Of a DNA stretch of 14,737 nucleotides, positions 7,841 to 14,737 are shown piece by piece. The translations under genes and the position numbers were made by a program. The stretch is from Acanthaster planci (Eukaryota > Echinodermata > Asteroidea > Valvatida > Acanthasteridae). The stretch is from the NCBI RefSeq assembly GCF_001949145.1, contig NW_019091646.1:168913-183649 (forward strand). Direction: 5' to 3'. Within the stretch, counting starts at the first letter, position 1, and every line of letters starts with the position of its first letter. The notes below the pieces were generated by a model, which worked only from the letters and a program-made list of their open reading frames with translations, was not told the DNA's origin and made no database searches.

Positions 7841-8991
7841 ATGTCAGATATTAAACAGATCACAGATATAGGGAAGTCGCTTGGTCTGTCTGGTCAGGAA
7901 TTGTTGAAGCGAATTCAAGAAGGAACAAACGAAGGAAGAGGAGCGGAAGAAGAAAGAACAATGGGCACATGAGACAGCAGAGAGGGAAGACAGAGAGCGA
8001 CTAGCAAGAGAGGAGAGGGCTCATCAATGTGAGATGAAGAATCTCAATCTCAAAGTGAAAGTAAAGAAGCTAAACCACTTGTCACTAATGCAATAAAGGC
8101 TTGTACGCCCAAACTTCCTTTTTTTGAAGATGACAGGGATGACATAGGTTCCTACCTACAGCAATATGAGCGTTATGCCAAGTTACAAGGATGGGAGGAG
8201 AAGGACTGGCCGATCAATCTGAGTGCACTTCTGAAAGGCAACGCCATGGACATATACACCCACATTTCCACAGAGGATGCAGGCAACGAGGTCCTTAAGA
8301 CAGCGCTTCTCAAGCGGCATAGACTTACTCAAGAGGGTTTTCGGCAGAAATTTCATTCAGCAAGACCGGAGGCTGGTGAAACCGCTCCATAGTTTGTTGT
8401 GAGATTAGATAATCTCTTTTCATGGTGGGTCGACTTGGCCAAAATCGAGAAAACGTACAATGCGGTGAAAGATCTCCTTTTAAGGGAACAGTTCATTAAT
8501 GCTAGTGACAAAGATCTTGCTTTGTTTATCAAAGAGAGACAGCCCAAAGATGTCGACGAAGTGGCCTGATTGGCTGAGCAGTTTCAAGAGGCCCATGGCA
8601 CAACCTTCAGGTCAACAAAGTCTGATTCAAAGAAACATCCCTTTTCTTGTCCGTCTTTCAAGCGTCCAGAAAGTGTCAAAAGGCCGACATCACAGGGTAA
8701 AGGAGTTGATAGCTTTAATCCCGTCCTATCTGTTTCTTTTGTGAAAAACCAGGTCATGTTGCACGTGACTGTTTCAAACGGAAACAGGCACAGCTCAAAC
8801 ACACTAAGTCAGCTGGGATGAAATTGGGTGGAAAAAAAAGAACCAAGCATCAGACCCGAAGCATTCATCAGACACACAAGAAACAGCCAAGGATGGTTCT
8901 CAGCGTCAGCAGTGTACTTGCTGCACCTGCGATCTGTGTAGTCAAGTTACACCCCAACAACACCTCAAGCCACAGGAGCAAGGGCTGGTGA
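7841..8991 (+). pseudogene. Gag polyprotein, broken (coiled coil, capsid, zinc knuckle)
   Basis: The likely start is MSDIKQITDIGKSLGLSGQE at 7841. Near 7922 the frame shifts into a charged coiled coil rich in Glu, Lys and Arg, which ends at TAA 8094. The frame then returns for a capsid-like region beginning KLPFFEDDRDDIGSYLQQYE, with later motifs GWEEKDWPINLSALLKG and LLREQFINASDKDL. In-frame TAG 8390 and TGA 8567 interrupt it. A further shift between 8716 and 8731 leads to a CCHC zinc knuckle, CFFCEKPGHVARDC, followed by a Lys-rich tail that ends at TGA 8989. In the intact element Gag forms the particle and the knuckle binds RNA. At least three frameshifts and three stops mean it is dead. 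The 7518-7840 leader shows no other gene. Confidence 0.8.
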
Positions 8992-9488
8992 AAACAGCTG
9001 CATGTACAGTCACAAAACAGGGTTTAGGAGACTGCTGCGTAGAGGACAACCATGTGACTCTCAGATGTGGACATGAGCTGATGCTGATGAGTGCTGCATG
9101 TACATGACCCACTGCAGGTGAGATGCCATTAAGTGAAAGACAACTAGGAAACTGAAGAGTCCAGGTTCTTTGAGATAGTGGCTGCCCTGGCGTAGTGGTG
9201 AGATGAGATCTGGTAAATGACAAATGAAGGACCGGTGAGACAAGAATGTGTATTCTTATTGACGGCACTGTCTGTAAATTTCCAGTTGCTAGGAAATATG
9301 TTGACACACCGTTCTTTACAGGTAATACTGAGGCCCTGTGTATGCGTAACCCAATTTACGACCTCATTGTTGGTAGCATAACTGGTGTACAGGATTTTTC
9401 TAGTCGGTTGCAGGATACTCATCAAACTGAGAAGATTAAAGGCAAGGACGAAGATAGCCAGAGACAAGCAACAGTCGAAGATCACTGA
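8898..9488 (+). pseudogene. Retropepsin-like protease region, broken
   Basis: In one frame, a Cys-rich segment (QQCTCCTCDLC) is followed by a stretch ending ELMLMSAACT, then DSGCPGVVVR (9174-9203) with the catalytic Asp-Ser-Gly. Next come MCILIDGTVCKFP, a VDTPFFTGNTEALCMRNPI segment, and YDLIVGSITGVQD. This is the layout of an aspartic protease in Ty3/gypsy Pol: active-site D(S/T)G near the start and an I(I/V)G motif near the end. Five in-frame stops lie at 9105, 9153, 9171, 9204 and 9225, all TGA. After about 9390 the matching sequence moves to another frame. The protease would cut the Gag and Pol proteins; this copy cannot. Confidence 0.75.
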
Positions 9489-9699
9489 ACAAGTTCAAGC
9501 TGTGCAGACCAGGGCTCAAAAAGCAGCTAAAGAGAGACACTTTCATCCGCTAAAGGTGCCAAAATGTCCTCTGCCTGAAATTAGTAGAGATGATTTTATT
9601 GCAGCTCAGAAAGCTGACTCTAATCTTCAACGGTTTTACGAGTTGGCATCATCTGGTGAGGAGTTGGTAAGGCGTGAGGTCAAAATACAGACGGTTTAG
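9385..9699 (+). pseudogene. Protease-integrase linker of Pol
   Basis: After a frameshift from the protease, this frame reads AVQTRAQKAAKERHFHPLKV, then ISRDDFIAAQKADSNLQRF and a charged tail ending EELVRREVKIQTV. The VTRAQ-like motif and the 'xxAQKxDxxLxx' helix are typical of the segment just upstream of the integrase zinc domain in Gmr1-like elements. Here it follows the protease directly. Coding similarity stops at about 9697, where a foreign insertion begins, and resumes at 11820. Confidence 0.7.
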
Positions 9700-11819
9700 A
9701 AACAGTTGAATGGTTGGTGTTAATCCCCCTTCATTCCGTTCGTCTTTTGGTGTTGGACAGTTCAACGGTTTGAAAAGAACCATCTGTCCTGGACTGTCTA
9801 GCTTCACGAGCAACCCCAACAACAATGGAGTTTGCGGCTGCACAGCCATAGTTGTGAACAAAAGATCCTATTCAGGGAGAACTTCACTGGCCCCGGTCAG
9901 CCTTCCTGGGCTGGCCGTGAGGATTAGCGGTTAACACCTTGTGATAGGAAGACCCAAAATCAACTGCATTCCAGGCTACAGACATTTATCTAGCCTCAGA
10001 TACATTTTGAGTGGGTATTTCATGACAAAAAGGCATCGCTCCAAGATAATTGTTCCTGTTCAAGCGTTTTTTAGACTGGAAAATAAATGCGTTTATATGG
10101 GAGTGCTGGGGAATGCCAAACACGGTTGCCTCAATTTACCGGCTTATCTATCGTCTATGAAAGAAAATATTCACATAGAAACAATATGAATTTATTTGGA
10201 ACTTCTGTCACATGTACCATATTCTTTGAAGGTAATAAAAAAAAAGTCAAACTCCGCATCAAATAGTGCTGCAAGTATGTGTCAAGGTTTGGTTCGATTC
10301 AGACAGGGCTTGGACATTTTTGCCGAACTTCGGATCGGTTGGGTTCAGACATGTACACACATGTACAAGTACAATACACACTGAGACATCGAAAGGCTCG
10401 CTACGATCGTGCTGCAAAGGCCTATAAAGTTTTTCTGCGTATAAAATTATGAATCTGCTATCCCTCCCAAACCCTTCATGGTCAAATGAAAGGCAAGTTA
10501 GGCCACCGTGCGAACAAAAATCTCCTCGTGCTGCGCTGAAGCACAGCATGCACCGAACCGCTTGGCAAAATTTTCACCCGGGGATGCCTTGGATCGAGCG
10601 CAAGTCTGACTGTGATCAGCATCCAACCAAAATACGTTTTGCACTCCATTTATGAGCCCATTGGCCTAATATGGAATGTCATTACCTTAATATGGAACGT
10701 AAGGGCGTGGCTATTGGATATTGGCAAATAAAATAATAAATCTGAATATACATGAGCACGATTGGATGTAGTGAGAATTTAGAAGTGTTATGCAGCGACA
10801 ATGCCATACGTTGCGTGTTCTTGGTTGATTTCTGAGTGATTCTCACCACATGCTTTTTACAACCATCTCATGATGCGGGCCATTGTAAGTTTAAGTATGT
10901 TCAAGCACATGTGGAGCATGCTGTACAACTCGTTATCCATTTTTCTTTGTGTTTATTTTTTATTTAGTTTTCTTGAATTTTTGTATGTTTTCCCGCGTGC
11001 GATCAATAAAATGCCTAATTAAAACCATACATCCGAACCGATCAGTTTGATTCGGTTCAAAAGTGCCTTGTTTGATGATTTTTGCCTCGGTTCGGTGGTT
11101 CGCCGGCAGCACTAGATTAAACTGTGTTTGTTTTAATTTACTGTGCATTTAAGTTTAATAGGTAAAGTCAAACACCAGTGCAGCTTTGAAGTAGAAAGTG
11201 TGTAGTTCGCGTACGTGTCTTCCTCGATCCTACACATGAAAACCTGCGAGTGCGCAATGCTGAGTACCAGTTTGTGCACACGGGCAAAAAAAGAGGTTTT
11301 ATCTGTAACTACATGTTGGCGAACAGAACACTACGTCGTGTATGATTCAGGTAAATACTATTTCGAGTTAGTATATTCGATTCTGCAGGTATACAGTTAG
11401 GTGTGTATTTAACTCACGATACCAAGACAAAATATCAAGATTACAGGGTATTGAGACCTGAAAAGACTGGTCTGGCGCAACACAACTACTCAATACACAT
11501 GTTTTATCAGGAAGTTAAAACAGTCTGCCGATCTAAATCCTCCTGTGGAGCTGCAAAGTAAAGAGCTATTGTTATGACTAATCCACCAGACCGCAGAAGT
11601 CTGATGCTGTAATGCGACGAGCTGTCCATTGTTTACTGGAAGCTGCAGAGTGCAAGGTGTACTCGACCGCAACGGTTTGGCCAGACTCACTGAAGCGTTC
11701 GTCTGTTCGATGTTGACCGTCCGTGGGGCTTACCGTTTACAAAGCGTTGAACGCTTTCAAAAGCATTTGTATTTTGACTAACTGCTAAGAGAAACTCTTC
11801 TAAGTTTTACATATCCTCT
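9698..11819. mobile_element. 2.1-kb insertion inside the LTR retrotransposon
   Basis: The Pol reading is interrupted exactly between the linker and the integrase zinc domain. GGTTT occurs on both sides (9693-9697 and 11820-11824), consistent with a 5-bp target duplication. Removing the insertion and one repeat brings the coding pieces together with a one-base frame difference. The insert's own ends (AGAAACAG and CATATCCTCT) show no clear inverted repeats and its class is unknown. Short open frames inside, such as 9710-9934, show no recognisable protein. A hAT-like element lies within it. Confidence 0.6.
10264..11114. mobile_element. hAT-like non-autonomous element, nested
   Basis: TAGTGCTGC at 10264 is repeated exactly in inverted orientation, GCAGCACTA, ending at 11114. 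Subterminal regions at both ends contain clusters of GGTTCG/CGAACC-type words. ATTTTTGCC followed by a CGG.TCGGT.GGTTC-like run occurs in direct orientation near each end. Short TIRs with repeated subterminal motifs are usual for hAT elements. The flanking 8 bases (GCATCAAA and GATTAAAC) do not form a clean target duplication. No transposase is seen in the 851 bases. Confidence 0.45.
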
Positions 11820-12080
11820 GGTTTGTTGTATATGCAATTCCATTCCCTGAAAGTGCAGTGCGGTGATCCTATTCAGCAGTTGGTGGTGCCGCAGAGTTAC
11901 CGCAGGCATGTTATGACTTTAGCTCATGAGTCTGTCCTTGGTGGTCATCAAGGGATAAGGAAAACTACTGACAAGATTCTATCTAGTTTCTTTTGGCCTG
12001 GGTTACAATCTGAGGTCACAAGGTTCTTCAGGTCATGCGATGTGTGTCAGCGAACCGTACACAAGTCGGATCAAAATGTG
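11820..12080 (+). pseudogene. Integrase zinc-binding domain (H2C2), truncated
   Basis: The frame resumes with GLLYMQFHSLKVQCGDPIQQ and carries an H2C2 zinc domain: His35 (LAHES), His42 (GGHQG), Cys72 and Cys75 (CDVCQRT), counting from the ATG at 11823. Spacing is H-x6-H-x29-C-x2-C. IRKTTDKILSSFFWPGL between them is typical of Ty3/gypsy integrases. After CQRTVHK the sequence passes directly into LTR sequence and stops. The DDE catalytic core, GPY/F region, RT and RNase H that should follow are missing. The zinc domain alone would help multimerise the enzyme and bind LTR ends, but cannot integrate DNA. Confidence 0.85.
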
Positions 12081-12161
12081 AATTAAATAAGCTCTCACCC
12101 TTCTTAAAAAGAAAATAACTTTCTTCTCGGGGTCATTTGACCCCACAGGGTCATTCTGACA
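12061..12161 (+). repeat. Right LTR segment (R-U5 part)
   Basis: An ungapped partner of 7396-7496 ending in TGACA. The first bases overlap the end of the integrase frame, so the deletion joined integrase directly to the interior (or start) of the LTR. It is followed by GAGTG. The polyadenylation-like hexamer seen on the left is changed here (AATAAG). Confidence 0.8.
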
Positions 12162-12194
12162 GAGTGATGTTCACCATGGTAAATGCATGATGTA

Positions 12195-12225
12195 CACTGC
12201 CCCGCAAAAAGATATAGCGCATGTG
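12195..12225. repeat. Terminal inverted repeat of the Tc1 element (one end only)
   Basis: CACTGCCCCGCAAAAAGATA continues with TAGCGC, a typical Tc1 terminal sequence next to a TA target. The partner at the other end is absent. Confidence 0.65.
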
Positions 12226-12430
12226 TACGTGAACATTATATTTCGTTGTTACTCTCATGTAATATTTAAAACATTAAACAAAAGCATTATAGAAATGTTT
12301 ATTGGTGTGTATGCTTCAATAAAATTGTCCTTGGTATTGCATATTAATGTTTAAATGTTATTAAAATGATAAAAAACGAACTTAACTGTTTTCTGTGAGT
12401 ACAAAGTCAATGGGGCACATGGTGAAATCC

Positions 12431-12441
12431 AAGATGGCGGC
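12431..12441 (+). promoter_or_regulatory. YY1-like motif AAGATGGCGGC
   Basis: This matches the consensus core for the zinc-finger factor YY1. It lies in the 3' non-coding part of the Tc1 element. Binding is not shown by the sequence alone. Confidence 0.3.
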
Positions 12442-12481
12442 GCCCATGGCACGCCAATAAACACGAAGGACCTGGATCAGT

Positions 12482-13115
12482 TTAGTAGCGTGTAAAACCT
12501 CCACGAGCATCGATAATGCTTTGACACCTTCTTGGCATTGAAGCCAAGAGATTGGTGATGAAATGGCAGTCCATTCCATCCCAAATCCGCTGGAGAATTT
12601 GGAAGAGCTCCTCCTTACTTTCTGGCCTCCAATTCTCACGACGGAGTCGCAATTCAAGCTCGTTCCAAAGATTCTCCAACGGATTGAGGTCAGGACTCTG
12701 GGCTGGCCACTCCATCACCTCAAACTGCCAACTGCCCCCCATTTCAGTGATGAAATCGGGGGTTGGATCGGCCAAGAATTCCTGTGTAATTCTTGCAGTG
12801 TGTGGGGGGGGCATTGTCATGCTGAAACAGGAAGTCAAGGCCGATCAAACCGTGGGCATAAGGCAGCATGTGGTCGCGGAGAATACTGACGTAAACACTA
12901 GCATTGATATTCTCCGTGACCTGTGTCAGTGCACTGGTGCCCGCAGAGCTCATACAGCCCCAAACCATGATGCCAGATCCTCCATGCTTTACTAACCGAA
13001 CCACACAGTTCTCCGAAAACTCCTCCCCCACCAGCCTTCTGACATAAACACGGCCGTCAGATTGATACAGCTGGAACCGCGACTCATCGCTCCAAAGAAC
13101 GCGACAATCGTTGCA
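12482..13115 (-). pseudogene. Tc1 transposase, C-terminal catalytic part, frameshifted
   Basis: The minus strand encodes the DDE catalytic domain. The first Asp is in RVLWSDESRF (codon 13086-13088). HGGSGIMVWGCMSSAGTSAL follows, then the second Asp in FQHDNAPP. A frameshift lies at an 8-base homopolymer (G-run at 12804-12811 on the plus strand), after which the other frame gives PPHTARITQEF, VMEWPAQSPDLNPLENLW with the third acidic residue, and a helical tail ending GGFTRY and a stop at 12482. Between the second Asp and the Glu there are 46 residues instead of the usual 34 for Tc1. The N-terminal DNA-binding region is missing, and the frameshift alone would inactivate it. Confidence 0.85.
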
Positions 13116-13412
13116 TCTTTGTTATTTCTTTCCGTGTGGACATATGGGTCGGCACTCTTGACATTTACATTTATAAATTCCATGTTGACAATTAAGACAC
13201 TTGAAATGTTTTTTCTACACAGATAGCAATGCAATATACTCCCCTGTTTTTACTTTAAGTTTAAATTCACTAAGTGGTTTTCCCTTCAGTATCGTTGACA
13301 ACATTAAGTTTCTTGAGTTGTTGACATACTTGTTTTTTAACAGTCTTTATTATTATATATCATTCATTTATATAGTAATAACTATTGTATTGTCTGCACC
13401 AACATTGTGAAT

Positions 13413-13474
13413 GTGAAAATAATGTGGTAAGTTCTGGGTGTGAGAATGATGCGGTAAGTTTTTACCGCATTATT
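13413..13474. repeat. 21-bp direct repeat overlapping a 13-bp-stem hairpin
   Basis: GTGA(A/G)AAT(A/G)ATG(T/C)GGTAAGTT occurs at 13413-13433 and 13440-13460, with three differences, all transitions. The second copy forms a hairpin: AATGATGCGGTAA (13445-13457), loop GTTT, TTACCGCATTATT (13462-13474), with one G/T pair in 13. The preceding stretch 13116-13412 is AT-rich and shows no gene. Confidence 0.75.
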
Positions 13475-13481
13475 TTGGTGT

Positions 13482-13500
13482 GGGGTGGGTTGAGGGTGGG
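13482..13500 (+). other. G-quadruplex motif
   Basis: GGGGTGGGTTGAGGGTGGG has four runs of at least three G with loops of 1, 4 and 1 bases, which fits the canonical intramolecular G-quadruplex pattern. It lies eight bases after the hairpin. Confidence 0.65.
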
Positions 13501-13540
13501 TTGGATAGGTATCCAGGGAAGGTGGGGGTGGGGATTGCTT

Positions 13541-13600
13541 TGGTGATTTCACTTTTATTTTTTGATGATGTCACTTTTCATTTTTGATGATGTCACTTTT
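13541..13600. repeat. 22-bp tandem repeat with TGATGTCAC core
   Basis: Two nearly identical 22-base units (13557-13578 and 13579-13600) share TTTTTGATGATGTCACTTTT, preceded by a partial degenerate unit (13541-13556) in the same register. Confidence 0.8.
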
Positions 13601-13771
13601 TTAGTCGGGTAGATATAGGAGGAAAATTTGTCCTAGAAACACCATTTATAATACTACAGAAGTATGTCACATGCACAAGTATGTCTGTAAAATGCATTAC
13701 CGCAAGAACCAGCACATGAACCAACATGTGCGCATACTCCATTCATTTGTATAGCATCTATTGGTTCTGAA

Positions 13772-13779
13772 TGACGTCA
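13772..13779. promoter_or_regulatory. Perfect CRE palindrome TGACGTCA
   Basis: This is the consensus 8-bp CREB/ATF site. No promoter or gene is recognised nearby, so function is uncertain. The remaining stretch 13780-14737 shows no gene, RNA or mobile element I can support; it holds only short similar words such as ATTTTGGCCAAATC (near 14241) and ATTTTGACCAAATC (near 14293). Confidence 0.3.
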
Positions 13780-14737
13780 CACTTCAGTACTCTTTAGCTT
13801 CATAGATTTGGCAAAATCCATGAGTGCAAAGATTTCAACATCAGTAACAGTTGATAATTGTCCTACCTCATGCAAGACAAGTAAGTTGTATGTGTCAGTT
13901 GACTTAACACTGCACAGATTAAAAGGCACAATCGTGTAGACTTTACTTTAGTATACATCGAACGATAACCATCCATGATCTATTCATAACTTAAGAGTGC
14001 ATTGCACTGCCACTTTACATCACTGACTTGAGAACATACATGTAAGGGAACGGCTACTGGATGATTGTTGTGCATAGCATTGGTATGAATACAGTATGTG
14101 AAAACACCACTGAAAGTTGTGGGAATTTGGCACAGTAATGCAAGCTGTAATATGCTGTAAACTGCAGGTATGTTTGTATATATCGTCACCATTTTCATGA
14201 ACAGGTAAATTTTGCCAAAATTGCCACCTTTTCAAATTCCATTTTGGCCAAATCAACTATGCTATATAATGCTGACATCTTGGTGGAAATCATTTTGACC
14301 AAATCTATTCAAATTAGCTGAATCACAATGATCTACATGGGACAAAATCCAACTAAACCACATTTTTGTTTTTGCAAAGGGGTAACATTAACCCTTCATA
14401 AAGGATGTTGAGCTCAGAAGAGCAAAATCAGTTTCACCGACCTGAGGAAAAATTGAATTTAACACTGGAACTATATAAAATGTTGTAATATTGCACGCAA
14501 TGGTAACAGTATGAGCATTGTTAATATCGTTTCCTAGGCTTTTGAGTTTTCATGAAGGGGCTAATTTTTGGAGGATAAATAATCCTAAATGAAGGATTAG
14601 ACAGTACAATTTCTCACCCTGCATTTGATTAAATTTATCAACTCTTGAAGCTAATCTTCACAAATTCCCTGTTTAAAAATTTAACCACTACCAGCCGGGG
14701 ACACCGAAATCGGAGCCGTATGGTTTATATGTGTGGC

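Larger units (their letters stand above)
7396..12161 (+). mobile_element. Degenerate Gmr1-like Ty3/gypsy LTR retrotransposon
   Basis: The element carries, in order: an LTR part (7396-7496), a primer binding site (7501-7517), gag with coiled coil, capsid-like domain and zinc knuckle (7841-8991), a retropepsin-like protease (about 8898-9400), a linker with a TRAQ motif, and an integrase zinc domain (11820-12080) running straight into the second LTR part. RT and RNase H are absent. The protease-to-integrase order with this linker is characteristic of the Gmr1-like clade, where integrase precedes RT. Most of integrase and everything after it is deleted. A 2.1-kb insertion splits the linker. Stops and frameshifts occur throughout. 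The true left LTR start probably lies upstream of 7396. Confidence 0.85.
12195..13115 (-). mobile_element. 5'-truncated Tc1-type DNA transposon
   Basis: The low-coordinate end carries a Tc1-like terminal sequence, CACTGCCCCGCAAAAAG, beginning right after a TA (12193-12194). A minus-strand transposase C-terminal half lies inside. The upstream part of the gene and the second inverted terminus are missing; similarity stops near 13115. It lies 33 bases past the LTR retrotransposon's right end. Confidence 0.8.

Noticed and set aside
9144-9485. Minus-strand open frame of 113 codons
   Set aside because: Shadow of the protease region; no domain of its own.
10285-10300. GGTTCGATTC resembling a tRNA B box
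   Set aside because: No A box, acceptor stem or cloverleaf around it; it is one of the hAT-like subterminal GGTTCG words.
12552-12995. Plus-strand open frame of 147 codons, the longest in the window
   Set aside because: It is antisense to the Tc1 transposase, whose WSDES, HDNAP and SPDLNPLENLW motifs fix the minus strand as coding.
14020-14256. Minus-strand open frames near the right end
   Set aside because: No similarity recognised, low-complexity AT-rich context, two frames overlap; most likely non-coding.

Overview
The window reads as a piece of an animal nuclear genome, most likely a marine invertebrate. It has AT-rich non-coding DNA, one spliced exon of a conserved metazoan gene, and many decayed transposons of types common in echinoderms, cephalochordates, molluscs and cnidarians (DIRS, a Gmr1-like Ty3/gypsy element, Tc1, a DUF4817 mariner-like element, hAT MITEs). 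The species cannot be fixed from the sequence. There are no bacterial operons, ribosome binding sites, rRNA, tRNA or CRISPR arrays.

The only host coding sequence I can support is one internal exon on the minus strand (6345-6502). It encodes the start of the cysteine-rich domain of a ZDHHC5/8-type palmitoyltransferase, with acceptor and donor sites in the expected places. No neighbouring exon is in the window, so much of the sequence around it is presumably intron.

Layout: 1-880 holds a (TTTG)n microsatellite and AT-rich DNA. 902-2912 is a broken minus-strand DIRS-like retrotransposon: a gag-like segment, the start of reverse transcriptase, then RNase H pieces, with the RT core deleted. Degenerate repeats lie beside it at 2959-3190. 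3563-3625 is a run of three small hairpins. 3783-4523 is a deleted mariner-like element that keeps only the N-terminal DUF4817/HTH part of its transposase. 4540-6344 is AT-rich, intron-like, with palindromes. 6345-6502 is the ZDHHC exon, and 6564-6755 is a hAT-type MITE with an 8-bp target duplication (7 of 8 bases) just inside the upstream intron. 7396-12161 is a degenerate LTR retrotransposon: LTR, tRNA-Pro-type primer site, gag with a zinc knuckle, protease, then the integrase zinc domain with no RT between, as in the Gmr1-like clade. It is split by a 2.1-kb insertion that itself holds a hAT-like element. 12195-13115 is a 5'-truncated Tc1 element on the minus strand. 13413-13600 holds short tandem repeats, a hairpin and a G-quadruplex motif. 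The rest to 14737 shows nothing recognisable.

Every mobile-element gene seen carries stops, frameshifts or deletions, so none looks autonomous. The interest lies in nesting order, decay pattern and the unusual element architectures, not in a working gene system. I found no convincing new functional system.
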